A stretch of 64,000 nucleotides of DNA from the NCBI RefSeq assembly GCF_009604425.1, contig NZ_WEGI01000004.1, positions 124,001 through 188,000 of the forward strand, given 5' to 3'. The notes under the pieces were generated by a model. It saw only the letters and a list, made by a program, of their open reading frames with translations, searched no databases and was not told the origin of the DNA. The position numbers and the translations under genes were made by a program. Each line of letters opens with the position of its first letter. Positions within the stretch are counted from its first letter, which is position 1. Below are positions 17,021 through 25,685 of this stretch, piece after piece. This DNA comes from Nocardia aurantia (GTDB lineage Bacteria > Actinomycetota > Actinomycetes > Mycobacteriales > Mycobacteriaceae).

Positions 17021-17032
17021 ACTGTATACAGT
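17021..17032. promoter_or_regulatory. Perfect palindrome ACTGTATACAGT before the permease gene
   Basis: A 12-bp exact palindrome about 60 bp upstream of the NCS1 permease start. It shares the eight-base core TGTATACA with the palindrome before the dioxygenase operon. Binding by the adjacent GntR/FCD regulator is inferred. Confidence 0.6.
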
Positions 17033-17093
17033 TTTGAACACAGATTCCGGTATTGCTATCCGTACCCGAACTTCAGGAAATTCTGGAGGCGTT

Positions 17094-18509
17094 ATGCCAG
17101 CCCTGCCCGCGCAGCATTCCGTTGCTGATGAAGAATACGGCGCGCACCCGGTGCCTTCCAACGCCCGACTCGGCCGCTGGCAAGTCACCATGTCGTACTG
17201 GTCCCTGCTCTCGGCGATGGTCTGGCTGTTCTACGGCGCCCTCGCCGCGAGTTTGTACGGAACCCGCGACGCGATGATTGCCATTGCGCTGTCAACCGTG
17301 GTGTTCGCGCTGGCGAATATCGTGATGACACGACTGGGAATTCGCCACGGCGTCAATTCGACGCTATTGACGAAATCACTCTTCGGACGGTGGGGATCTT
17401 TGCTCACCGCCCTGCTCGTTGCGGCCACCGTGCTCTACTACGCGATATTCGAGTCGAGTACCCTTGCGGTGGCCTTCCGGAGCTACGTCGAGCATGGCGA
17501 CATCCGGCTGTGGTATGCCGTGATCGTCGTCGTGAGTCTGCCGCTCATGCTGGGCAGCGTCCAGTCGTGGATGGCCAAGCTCAACGGTGTCCTGCTGCCG
17601 TTCTACCTCGTCGGTCTCGTCTCCGTCCTGATCGCGGCGGGCGTGAAGTTCGGCCACGGCTCGCACTGGCTCAGCTTCTCCGGCGTCGTTCCCGCCGAGG
17701 GTCGTTCGTTTCCCGGCTGGATCCTCTGCTTCGTGCTCTACATGGGCATCTACATCACCATGCCGACGACGATCGACTTTGCGCGATTCGCCCGGCGCGA
17801 GGACGAGAGGTTCCACGAGGTCGTCACCTTCGGATGGGTGTTCTACCTACTGCTGTTCATCCTCAACGGCTTCGCCGGCATCTATCTGGTGCAGCTGGTG
17901 TTGCCCACCGAGCCGGCCTCGGAAACCGGTGTGGTGCAGGCTATTCTGGCCAGTCTGGGATGGATCGGCCTGCTGTTCATCGTCATCTCGCAGACGCGGG
18001 TGAACACCCTGAACTACTACCAGTCGAGCACGAATTTCGAGCGGATCCTCAGCACGGTCACCTCGGTCCGTCTGCCTCGCTTCGTCTGGGTGACCGCCGT
18101 CGCCGTCGTCGTGTTTCTCATGATGCTCACCGATGTCTTCAGCTATCTGCAAACCGCGCTGAACTGGCAGGGCGTGCTCGTCATCGGATGGGTCGGTGTG
18201 GTTCTGACGCATTTCGCGCTCAGTAGGCGGGACCGGCAATCCGGCCCGGTTGTCGACGAGAGCATGCCGCGCGTCGGCTGGGGCCTGATCGCGTGGATCG
18301 TGCCCTCGATCGTCGGCATCCTGCTGCTGGAAGTGTCATCGGTGCCGGCCGCCGCCAGGCAGTCGGCACAGTTGATAGTCCTCGTTCTCTCGGTAGTGCT
18401 CTACACCGTGACCTATCTGCTGACCCGCCGGGCCGATGACACGGCAACCGACGCGCGGGTCGACGGCGCCGAAGTGCCCTCGGCCGTCCACTCGAAGCCG
18501 AGTGTGTGA
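17094..18509 (+). CDS. NCS1-family permease (nucleobase/hydantoin/pyridoxine type)
   Basis: 471 residues from ATG 17094 with GGAGG five bases upstream; the frame is open upstream, but that part is not protein-like. About twelve membrane segments are visible, starting at SYWSLLSAMVWLFYGALAAS. NCS1 hallmarks are the early NARLGRWQVTMSYWSLLSAM segment, the ITMPTTIDFARFARREDE loop and NTLNYYQSSTNFERI. NCS1 carriers import N-containing rings (uracil, cytosine, allantoin, hydantoins, pyridoxine) with H+ or Na+. Placement in a Rieske dioxygenase island supports an N-heterocycle as the growth substrate. Three SDR genes follow in the same direction. Confidence 0.85.
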   Translation: MPALPAQHSVADEEYGAHPVPSNARLGRWQVTMSYWSLLSAMVWLFYGALAASLYGTRDAMIAIALSTVVFALANIVMTRLGIRHGVNSTLLTKSLFGRWGSLLTALLVAATVLYYAIFESSTLAVAFRSYVEHGDIRLWYAVIVVVSLPLMLGSVQSWMAKLNGVLLPFYLVGLVSVLIAAGVKFGHGSHWLSFSGVVPAEGRSFPGWILCFVLYMGIYITMPTTIDFARFARREDERFHEVVTFGWVFYLLLFILNGFAGIYLVQLVLPTEPASETGVVQAILASLGWIGLLFIVISQTRVNTLNYYQSSTNFERILSTVTSVRLPRFVWVTAVAVVVFLMMLTDVFSYLQTALNWQGVLVIGWVGVVLTHFALSRRDRQSGPVVDESMPRVGWGLIAWIVPSIVGILLLEVSSVPAAARQSAQLIVLVLSVVLYTVTYLLTRRADDTATDARVDGAEVPSAVHSKPSV

Positions 18510-18562
18510 GGGCAGCCGGTGAACCCGACGATCACGAAAACACAAGGATAGAAGGAGAACTC

Positions 18563-19363
18563 ATGGGTGCACTGGATGGCCAGGTCGTAGTGTTCACCGG
18601 CGCCGGCGCCGGCATCGGCCGCTCGGTGGTCACGCGGTATGTCGCCGAGGGCGCACGGGTCGTCGCCGTCGACATCTCCGACACGGTCGAGGACCTCGCC
18701 GGCGAACTGGGCACGGCCGTCGTTCCGATCGTCGCCGATGTGGCCACGTGGGAAGGCAACCTCGGCGCGGCACAGGCGGCGTTGGACCGATTCGGCAGGA
18801 TCGACGTCTTCGTCGGCAATGCGGGAATCACCGACAACGCCCAGCCGCTCGAGGACATCCGGGGTGCCGACCTGCCCGCGGCGTTCGGCGAGCTGTTCGG
18901 GGTCAACGTGCTCGCTCCGATGCTCGGTGTCCGTGCCTGCCTCGAATCGCTCATCGAAACGCGCGGCAGCGTGATCCTGACCGGATCATTCGCGAGTACG
19001 AACGCGGCCGGGGGCGGCTCCCTCTACACCGCTTCGAAACATGCCGTGCACGGGCTGATCCGCCAGCTAGCGTACGAACTCGCGCCGGACGTCCGCGTGA
19101 ACGGGGTGGCGCCCGGGGTCGCCCCGACGCGGCTGCGTGCCACCGCCTCGCTCGGCCAGGTCACGACCGATTCGGTCCTCGACGGCACCGAGCGGGCGCT
19201 GCCCACCCAGCACATCGCGTCCGTCTCCGCCTACGACGGCGTGTTCACGATGCTCGCGTCGCGCACCGAATCGGTCGCCATGACAGGCACGCTCGTCACC
19301 GTCGACAGCGGACTGTCGATCCGCGGCATCGCCAAGCCGGGCGGCCGGGTGAGTCGCGCATGA
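18563..19363 (+). CDS. SDR, cis-dihydrodiol dehydrogenase-like (BphB/HcaB type)
   Basis: 266 residues from ATG 18563 with GAAGGAGAA upstream. It has the Rossmann motif TGAGAGIGRS, VGNAGI in place of the common NNAG, a catalytic Ser in LTGSFAS and the YTASK motif. It ends VDSGLSIRGI, like biphenyl and phenylpropionate dihydrodiol dehydrogenases. Such enzymes oxidise the cis-dihydrodiol made by a Rieske dioxygenase to the aromatic diol with NAD+. It overlaps the next SDR gene by ATGA. Which of the four SDRs of the island works on the dioxygenase product cannot be decided from sequence. Confidence 0.82.
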   Translation: MGALDGQVVVFTGAGAGIGRSVVTRYVAEGARVVAVDISDTVEDLAGELGTAVVPIVADVATWEGNLGAAQAALDRFGRIDVFVGNAGITDNAQPLEDIRGADLPAAFGELFGVNVLAPMLGVRACLESLIETRGSVILTGSFASTNAAGGGSLYTASKHAVHGLIRQLAYELAPDVRVNGVAPGVAPTRLRATASLGQVTTDSVLDGTERALPTQHIASVSAYDGVFTMLASRTESVAMTGTLVTVDSGLSIRGIAKPGGRVSRA

Positions 19364-20121
19364 GCAGGACGGATCTCACCGGCAGGACCGCCATCGTCAC
19401 GGGTTCGCGACGGGGCATCGGCGCGGCGATCGCGCGAGAGCTGTTGGATCACGGTGCCACCGTCGTCGTGTGCGGGCGGAGTGAAGCCGGCGTCGCAGAC
19501 CGGGTTCGGACGCTCGACACCACAGCGCCGGGACGGGTGCGCGGGTGCGCGGCCGACCTGACCACCGCACACGGGCGTGAGCACCTGCTCGAGATCGCGG
19601 CCACAGTGGACATCCTGGTCAACAACGCCGGAGGATTCACCCGGGTGATGGACACGCTCAGCCCGACGCTCGATGAATGGAACGACCAACTCGCCGTCAA
19701 CCTGACTGTGCCGTTCCTGCTGTGCCAGGCCGTGCTGCCGACGATGATCGAGCAGGGCTGGGGACGCATCGTCAACATCGGGTCGATCGTGGCATCCGCT
19801 CCGCAGCTGGGCAACGCCATCGGATATGTGGCGGCGAAAGCGGGGCTGGTCGGGTTCACCAGGCAGCTCGCCGCCGAGGTAGCGCACGCCGGGGTGACCG
19901 CCAACGTCGTCAACCCGGGCACGATCGGCACCGAACATCTGCGGGACTACCTGGCCGCGTCCGACCGGATGACCGAGCAGTCGCTGGCCGGCCGCATTCC
20001 GGTCGGCAGGCTCGGCCGCCCGGCTGAGATCGCCGGCGTCATCCCCTATCTCGTGTCCGACGCAGGCGCATTCATCACCGGGGCGGTCCTCGACATCAAT
20101 GGCGGCGCGATTCACGCCTGA
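19360..20121 (+). CDS. SDR-family oxidoreductase, FabG-like
   Basis: 253 residues from ATG 19360, overlapping the previous stop. Classical SDR: TGSRRGIGAA, NNAGG, a catalytic Ser in VNIGSIVAS, YVAAK, and the C-terminal RLGRPAEIAGVIPYLVSDAGAFITGAVLDINGG. This wording is that of 3-oxoacyl reductase or 2-deoxygluconate dehydrogenase-like generic SDRs. It is translationally coupled to the dihydrodiol-dehydrogenase-like SDR, so it probably acts on the same pathway. Substrate unknown. Confidence 0.8.
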   Translation: MSRTDLTGRTAIVTGSRRGIGAAIARELLDHGATVVVCGRSEAGVADRVRTLDTTAPGRVRGCAADLTTAHGREHLLEIAATVDILVNNAGGFTRVMDTLSPTLDEWNDQLAVNLTVPFLLCQAVLPTMIEQGWGRIVNIGSIVASAPQLGNAIGYVAAKAGLVGFTRQLAAEVAHAGVTANVVNPGTIGTEHLRDYLAASDRMTEQSLAGRIPVGRLGRPAEIAGVIPYLVSDAGAFITGAVLDINGGAIHA

Positions 20122-20162
20122 CCACATCGTCTGCGGGAGAACAGCTCGAAAGGAAGAACGAA

Positions 20163-20978
20163 ATGGCAATCCTGAACGACAAAGTCGCGCTGGTCACCGG
20201 CGGCGCAAACGGCATAGGCCGGGCGGTCGTCGAGAAATTCCTTGCCGAAGGCGCGCGGGTCGCAGTGCTCGATCGTGATGTCGACCGCGCGCAGGCTCTG
20301 GCCGCCGAGCTCGGCGCCGACGTGCACGTGACGATCGGATCGGTCGAGAACTTCGCGGACGATCAACGCGCGGTCGCCGAGGCCGTCGAGAGCTTCGGCA
20401 AGCTCGATATTTTCGTCGGTAACGCCGGCGTAGGCGCCGGCAATCTCCTGCTCAGCGAGATCCCGGCGGACCAGCTGGAGGCGGCGATCGACGAGATCTA
20501 CGCGATCAACGTCAAGGGCTACCTGCTCGGGGCACGCGCGGCGGCCCCGGCGTTGCTGCGCACCAACGGGAATATGGTGTTCTCCTGCTCGCTGGCCAGC
20601 TACCGGGCGGTGGACGACGGGGCGCTGTACGTCTCGACCAAGCACGCCGACCTCGGGATCGTGCGCGGGCTCGCCTGGGAATTCGCACCCAAGGTCCGGG
20701 TCAACGGGGTGGCGATCGGAGTCGCGCGGACCCGGATGGAAGGTCTCGCCGCGCTCGGGCAGCAACCGATCGATGCAGTTCTCCCCGGCGCCGAAAGCGT
20801 GATCCCGCTCGGTTTTATTCCGGAACCGAGTGATTACGCAGCGGGTTTCGCGTACCTCGCATCCGCGGAAGCACGCGTGGTGACCGGCGAGTGTCTCTGG
20901 GCGGACAGCGGATTCGGAATTCGCGGGATCGGCTCTCCGGCTGGTTCGGCCATGCGCGAAACCAAAGGCAGGCAGTGA
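20163..20978 (+). CDS. SDR, second cis-dihydrodiol dehydrogenase-like enzyme
   Basis: 271 residues, ATG 20163 with GAAAGGAAG upstream. TGGANGIGRA, VGNAGVG, a catalytic Ser in FSCSLAS and YVSTK are intact. The ending WADSGFGIRGIG resembles the BphB-type end of the SDR at 18563, and the two may be old duplicates. It is the last intact gene of the island; a broken gene follows directly. Confidence 0.8.
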   Translation: MAILNDKVALVTGGANGIGRAVVEKFLAEGARVAVLDRDVDRAQALAAELGADVHVTIGSVENFADDQRAVAEAVESFGKLDIFVGNAGVGAGNLLLSEIPADQLEAAIDEIYAINVKGYLLGARAAAPALLRTNGNMVFSCSLASYRAVDDGALYVSTKHADLGIVRGLAWEFAPKVRVNGVAIGVARTRMEGLAALGQQPIDAVLPGAESVIPLGFIPEPSDYAAGFAYLASAEARVVTGECLWADSGFGIRGIGSPAGSAMRETKGRQ

Positions 20979-21006
20979 AAGCACAGGGCGTTGCGGTTCA
21001 TGGTGC

Positions 21007-21610
21007 GTGAGGGGCACCAGGAACGCGAAGGTGTTCATCGAGTTCTGTACCGGCCTGCTCGGCGACGAGGAGCGGTTCACCCCGGCGCCGGCCGACCATT
21101 CCTTCACCGACCCGTTCCCGGCCGCCGACCTCGATCCGCGCTGGGTGGCGCCGGGCCGGAATCCGCGGAACGACGTAACCGGGGACGGCCCGGGCCGACT
21201 GGTGCTCGACGCGGCGCCGGACGAGTCACGGTGGCTGCTAACCTTCGCCCGCGACCCGTACCGGACCGTCACCGCGCGCCTGACCCTCGACCGGGGAACC
21301 GCCCGGCTGCTGCTCCGAATGGACGCCGATCACTGGTACCGGCTGACCATCTCCCCCGAGGCCGTCGAGGCGACGATCGTCATCGGACCGATCCGGCAGG
21401 CCATCGCCCGGATCGAGCGAGCCCGACCGCATCGAACTGGCCGTCGTCGCGGCCGACGGAGTCGAGCACACTGTCGGCGAACTGCCCGGCCGCTACGTGT
21501 CCACCGAGGTCGCCGGGCGGCTTCACCGGTCGGATGAGCAAAGTGGAAGTCCTCGACGGCCGGGCGACCGTCGAGCAGATCTCGTACACGACGATCCCAC
21601 CGGCAGATCC
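21007..21610 (+). pseudogene. Frameshifted fragment of a carbohydrate-active-enzyme C-terminal beta-sandwich (GH43 C-terminal type)
   Basis: Frame 1 (21007 to about 21420) reads FTDPFPAADLDPRWVAP, ESRWLLTFARDPYRTVTARL and RLLLRMDADHWYRLTIS, which resembles the concanavalin-like domain at the end of GH43 beta-xylosidases. From 21422 another frame continues DRIELAVVAADGVEHTVGEL and GRYVSTEVAG. From about 21515 a third frame reads GGFTGRMSKVEVLDGRATVEQISYT. Read in order, the three pieces make one continuous domain, so at least two frameshifts separate them. No catalytic domain is present. It lies between the last SDR and a tRNA gene and is most simply the remnant of a larger gene. Confidence 0.6.
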
Positions 21611-21764
21611 GCGCCCGGCCGGCGCGGCCGGAGCGGTTACAGTACATCGCTGCGGCCCTTGCGGTTCTGGTGACCGAGTTGCTCGCGGACGAAAGCACCG
21701 GCCCGACCGGCAGCGAGGGGTGATGCGGTGACCCCCTGCGTCATTGCAGTTCATTCACTATTTG

Positions 21765-21838
21765 CGCCCCCGGCAGGAATCGAACCTGCGACCTAGGGAT
21801 TAGAAGGCCCTTGCTCTATCCAACTGAGCTACGGAGGC
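21765..21838 (-). tRNA. tRNA-Arg (anticodon TCT)
   Basis: 74 nt on the minus strand. The acceptor stem is GCCTCCG/CGGGGGC with one G-T pair. The D arm is GCTC/GAGC, the anticodon loop CTTCTAA with TCT, and the T arm GCAGG TTCGAAT CCTGC. CCA is not encoded. It sits between the broken gene and the ctaG-like gene. Confidence 0.93.
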
Positions 21839-22028
21839 AGTGTGCAAACACCAAACCACCTTGCCGCGTCTGTGGCTTGGTTGTCCAGCGGGTTGATTAT
21901 AGCGACCGTCCAGATCATTCCCCGTAGTTTGCGGGCGAACTTCCGGCATGTCAGCTGGGTCACAGGCCGGAACGATTTCCGCGCTACCCGGAGGGTTGTT
22001 CCCCGGCCACCGAACTAGGCTGAATCGC

Positions 22029-24068
22029 ATGTCGTCACCGCAGGACCCGTCCGCCGCACTCGATCCGCGTGCCGTGCGGTCCGAGTCGGCGGCGAGTCTC
22101 CCGGCGCTGACGGTCCTGGCACTGGCGTTGACCGCCCTGGTCGCGCCACTGGTCGTGGCACTGTCGGCGGCTCAGGCGCTGACGCTGCTGGGTATTCCCG
22201 ACCCCGGTCCGCTGACCACCTACGGGCTGCCCGCGGTGCGCGCGCTGGCCGATCTGACCGGCGCCGTCGCGGTCGGATCGTTGCTGTTCGCCGCGTTCCT
22301 GACCCCGCCGCAGTCCGACGGATTGCTGGACGTGGCCGGGTATCGGGCGCTGCGGCGGGCCGGGGTGGCGGCGCTGGCGTGGGCGGGTGCGGCCGTGTTG
22401 CTGGTGCCGCTGACCCTGTCGGACACCAGTGGGCAACCGCTGCGGAAGACGCTTCGGCCGGAGCAGATCTGGGACGCGATCCCGAAGGTCGAGGTCGCCG
22501 GGTCGTGGCGGGCGACGGCGATCATGGCGCTGGCGCTGGCGATCGGATGCCGGCTGGCGTTGCGGTGGGGCTGGACGCCGGTGCTGTTCGGCTGGTCGCT
22601 GCTGTGCCTGATGCCGGTCGCGCTGACCGGGCACTCCTCCGCCGGTGGCGCGCACGATCTGGCCACCAACAGTCTCATCCTGCATCTGGCCGGGGTCGCG
22701 GTCTGGGTGGGCGGGCTGTTCGCGGTGCTCGCCTACGCGCTGCGCGACGGCACGCACACCGGGCTGGCGGCACGGCGGTTCTCGGTGGTCGCCGCCTGCG
22801 CCTTCGTCACGGTCGCCGCCAGCGGGGTGATCAACGCCTGGCTGCGGGTGCCGTTCGGGGATCTGTTCGGCACCACCTACGGGCGGCTGGTACTCGCCAA
22901 GACCGCGGCGCTGTGCGCGCTGGGCGTGCTGGGATATCTGCAGCGGCGCAGCGCGATTCCCGCGCTCACCGCCGACGGCCGCGATCGGGCGGCGCTGATC
23001 CGGTACGCAGGGGTCGAGGTGCTGCTGTTCGCGGCGACGATCGGGCTCGCGGTCGGCCTCGGCCGCACCCCACCGCCGGATCTGCGGCGCGTGCCCGCAC
23101 CGGACGAGGTCGCCCTCGGCTATCACCTCGCCGGGCCGCCCACGGTCGCGCGACTGCTGTTCGACTGGCGATTCGATCTGATCTTCGGGACTCTCGCGCT
23201 GGTCCTCGCCGTGCTGTATCTGGCCGGGGTGCGGCGGCTGCGCGCCCGCGGCGACGCCTGGCCGGTCGGCCGGACCGTCGCGTGGCTGTCCGGCTGCGCG
23301 GTGCTGCTGCTCGCCACCAGTTCCGGGGTGGGCCGGTACGCGCCCGCCATGTTCAGCGTGCACATGTTGCAGCACATGATGCTGTCCATGCTGACCCCGA
23401 TCCTGCTGGCCCTGGGCGGGCCGGTGTTGCTGGCGTTGCGCGCCCTGCCACCGGCCGGCCGGAACGGGCCGCCGGGGCCACGGGAATGGGTGCTGGCCGC
23501 GGTGCACAATCCGGTGTCGCGGGCGCTCACCCAGCCGGCGGTCGCGACGGCGCTGTTCGTGGTCGGGTTCTACGCGCTGTACCTGGGCGGGATCTTCGAC
23601 TCCGTCGTCGGTGAGCACGGCGCCCACCTGCTGATGAACCTGCATTTCCTGCTGTCGGGCTATCTGTTCTATTGGGTCGTCATCGGGATCGACCCGAAGC
23701 CGCGCCAGACGCAGCCGTTGATGCGGGTCGGCATGGTGTTCGGCTCGCTGCCGTTCCACGCCTTCTTCGGGGTCGCCCTGATGAGCATGACCACGGTGCT
23801 GGGCGGCTGGTTCTATCGTTCGCTCGGCCTGACCTGGAACAGCGACCTGCTCGGCGATCAGCGCACCGGCGGCGGCCTGGCCTGGGCGCTGGGCGAGGTG
23901 CCACTGGTCGTGGTGATGCTGGCGCTGCTGACCCAGTGGTCACGCAGCGACGAACGGCTGGCGGTGCGCCTGGATCGCGCCGCCGACCGTGATCACGACG
24001 CCGATCTGGCCGCGCACAACGCGATGTTCGCGCGGCTGGCCGAGCAGGATCGGGAGACCCACCGGTGA
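22029..24068 (+). CDS. CopD-CtaG fusion membrane protein (copper transport / cytochrome c oxidase assembly)
   Basis: 679 residues from ATG 22029; no strong ribosome site is visible. The first ~330 residues are a CopD-type multi-helix domain (TGAVAVGSLLFAAFL, GHSSAGGAHDLATNSLILHLAGVAVWVGGL). The second half is a caa3_CtaG domain (FSVHMLQHMMLSMLTPILLALGGPVLL, NLHFLLSGYLFYWVVIGIDP, LPFHAFFGVALMSM). Repeated His and Met residues in helices probably carry copper. The fusion is widespread in actinobacteria and is thought to serve copper supply to cytochrome oxidase. It overlaps the dehydratase gene by GTGA, which does not obviously share its role. Confidence 0.88.
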   Translation: MSSPQDPSAALDPRAVRSESAASLPALTVLALALTALVAPLVVALSAAQALTLLGIPDPGPLTTYGLPAVRALADLTGAVAVGSLLFAAFLTPPQSDGLLDVAGYRALRRAGVAALAWAGAAVLLVPLTLSDTSGQPLRKTLRPEQIWDAIPKVEVAGSWRATAIMALALAIGCRLALRWGWTPVLFGWSLLCLMPVALTGHSSAGGAHDLATNSLILHLAGVAVWVGGLFAVLAYALRDGTHTGLAARRFSVVAACAFVTVAASGVINAWLRVPFGDLFGTTYGRLVLAKTAALCALGVLGYLQRRSAIPALTADGRDRAALIRYAGVEVLLFAATIGLAVGLGRTPPPDLRRVPAPDEVALGYHLAGPPTVARLLFDWRFDLIFGTLALVLAVLYLAGVRRLRARGDAWPVGRTVAWLSGCAVLLLATSSGVGRYAPAMFSVHMLQHMMLSMLTPILLALGGPVLLALRALPPAGRNGPPGPREWVLAAVHNPVSRALTQPAVATALFVVGFYALYLGGIFDSVVGEHGAHLLMNLHFLLSGYLFYWVVIGIDPKPRQTQPLMRVGMVFGSLPFHAFFGVALMSMTTVLGGWFYRSLGLTWNSDLLGDQRTGGGLAWALGEVPLVVVMLALLTQWSRSDERLAVRLDRAADRDHDADLAAHNAMFARLAEQDRETHR

Positions 24069-25021
24069 CGGACGCGGCGGCGGAGCCGAAGGTGAAGCGG
24101 CTGTACCGCTCCGACGTGCGTGCGGCCCGGTTGCGGCTGGGCCGGCGGGTGCGGGTCACGCCGGTGTTCCACACCGAGGTCGCGGGCCCGGACGGGCCGG
24201 TCGCGGTGACGTTCAAGCTCGAATATCTGCAGCACGGCGGCACCTTCAAGGTGCGCGGCAGCCTCAACGCCCTGCTGGAGGCGCGCGACGATCGGCGGCC
24301 GGTGGTGATCGCCTCCGGCGGCAACGCGGGAATCGCCGCCGCGCTGGCCTGCGCGATGCAACAGCGGCCGTGCACGGTGGTGGTGCCCGAGTCGGCGCCG
24401 CACACCAAGGTGGCCGCCATGTGGGCCAACGGCGCCGAGGTGCAGTGGTTCGGCACCGACTATCAGGAGGCGTTCCGGCGCGCCACCGACGTGGCGGCCG
24501 AGCGCGGGGCGCTGCAACTGCACGCCTACGACCTGCCGGCCGTGGTCGCGGGCGCCGGCGTGGTGGGGCTGGAGATCGAGCAGCAGGTACGCGGTCGGCC
24601 GCCGGTGCTGGTGGCCGTCGGCGGTGGCGGTCTGGCCGCCGGAATCGCCGCCGCGCTGGGGCTGCGCGGCCGGGTGGTCGGGGTGGAACCGAAGGGCGCG
24701 CCGACCCTGCACTCCGCCCTGGCGGCCGGCCGGCCGATGGATGTGGCCGTGTCGGGTATCGCGGCGGACGCGCTGGGCGCCACCCGGATCGGCACCATCG
24801 CCTTCGAGATCGCGCAGCGCTACCGCATCACCTCGACGCTGGTCGCCGACGACGCGATCGCGATGGCCCGGGAATACCTGTGGCGGGAGTTCCGGATCGT
24901 GGTGGAACCGGCGGGCGCCGCGGCGCTGGCGGCCCTGCAGACCGGCGCGTACGTGCCGGAGCCGGGGGAGCGGCCGGTGATCGTGCTGTGCGGGGCCAAC
25001 ACCGACCTCGGCACGCTGTAA
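24065..25021 (+). CDS. PLP-dependent serine/threonine dehydratase family protein
   Basis: 318 residues from GTG 24065 in a GTGA overlap with the CtaG gene. The fold-type II PLP enzyme signature is HGGTFKVRGSLNALL, with the Schiff-base Lys. SGGNAGIAAALACAM follows, then the glycine-rich phosphate loop AVGGGGLAAGIAAAL. Near the end comes VVEPAGAAALAAL. It lacks the C-terminal ACT regulatory domain of biosynthetic IlvA, so it is the short catabolic type that deaminates serine, threonine or hydroxyaspartate. Confidence 0.85.
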   Translation: MTDAAAEPKVKRLYRSDVRAARLRLGRRVRVTPVFHTEVAGPDGPVAVTFKLEYLQHGGTFKVRGSLNALLEARDDRRPVVIASGGNAGIAAALACAMQQRPCTVVVPESAPHTKVAAMWANGAEVQWFGTDYQEAFRRATDVAAERGALQLHAYDLPAVVAGAGVVGLEIEQQVRGRPPVLVAVGGGGLAAGIAAALGLRGRVVGVEPKGAPTLHSALAAGRPMDVAVSGIAADALGATRIGTIAFEIAQRYRITSTLVADDAIAMAREYLWREFRIVVEPAGAAALAALQTGAYVPEPGERPVIVLCGANTDLGTL

Positions 25022-25152
25022 CTCCGTCCGGAACGCTCGGTGTCCACATTCGGATATTCATCCACATTCCGCGTTTCGGCCTGGTGCGGGCCGGTGTCGC
25101 TGGGCAGGCTGGAGGGGTCCTGGTCACAGCGCATCGGTCGAGGGGTGGAGTC

Positions 25153-25608
25153 ATGTACGAGGCGAACACGGTCATCATCGGCAATGTGGTGACGCACCCG
25201 GTACGGCGTACCCTTCCCGGTGGGGACCAGGTGGTGACCTTCCGGATGGCGAGCAACTCCCGCCGGCTCGATCGCATCAGCGGCCAATGGGTGGACAATG
25301 GCACTTTGTATCTGACCGTGAACTGCTGGCGGCGGCTCGGCGAGGGTGTGGACGGGTCGATTCGCCGGGGCGATCCGATCATCGCGTACGGTCAGCTGCG
25401 GTCGCACGAGTACCGCACCAAGGACGGCGTGGAGCGCCACGATCTGGAGATGCGGGCCTCCGCGCTCGGCCCGGACCTCAGCCGGTGCAGCGCTTCGGTT
25501 CGCCGGCGCAGTCCCGTCGGTCACCTGCCCGGGCCGTCCGTCGTGGAGCCGAGCCCGCCCGGTCAGCCCGCCGAGGCAGCCGCCGCGACCCCGGTAGAAG
25601 TCCGATAA
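25153..25608 (+). CDS. Single-stranded DNA-binding protein paralogue (Rv2478c-like)
   Basis: 151 residues, ATG 25153 with GGGTGGAG upstream. The OB fold is recognised by NTVIIGNVVTHPVRR, VVTFRMASNSRR, TLYLTVNCWRRLGEGVDGSIRRGDPIIAYGQLRSHEY and RHDLEMRASALGPDL. Housekeeping Ssb ends in a glycine-rich tail with an acidic tip; this one has a short Pro/Ala tail without it, so it is the accessory paralogue. Its place before the ettA gene matches the order I recall in M. tuberculosis. Confidence 0.85.
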   Translation: MYEANTVIIGNVVTHPVRRTLPGGDQVVTFRMASNSRRLDRISGQWVDNGTLYLTVNCWRRLGEGVDGSIRRGDPIIAYGQLRSHEYRTKDGVERHDLEMRASALGPDLSRCSASVRRRSPVGHLPGPSVVEPSPPGQPAEAAAATPVEVR

Positions 25609-25685
25609 CCAGGTAATTTTCCGCTGGGCGGGAGGCGGTGGCTCCGCCTCCTGACCCACATCCCGACACGGATAGGCTTTCGTAC

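Larger units (their letters stand above)
16780..17093. other. Divergent control region between regulator and permease
   Basis: 314 bp with no convincing gene. It holds three operator-like sites, listed separately. A reading frame of 22 codons, ATG 16969 to the stop at 17037 just after the third site, is present, but I see nothing to support it as coding. Confidence 0.6.

Noticed and set aside
16845..17093. N-terminal extension of the NCS1 permease and a 22-codon frame at 16969-17037
   Set aside because: They run through the operator sites and have no similarity to permease N-termini; ATG 17094 has a strong GGAGG.
20991..21731. Open frame of 246 codons after the last SDR gene
   Set aside because: Arg/Pro-rich shadow frame; only its last part coincides with one piece of the broken GH43-type domain, which is reported as a pseudogene.
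21765..21838. tRNA-Arg as an attachment site of an integrated element
   Set aside because: No integrase gene and no direct repeat of the tRNA 3' end was found in the window, so no element borders can be claimed.
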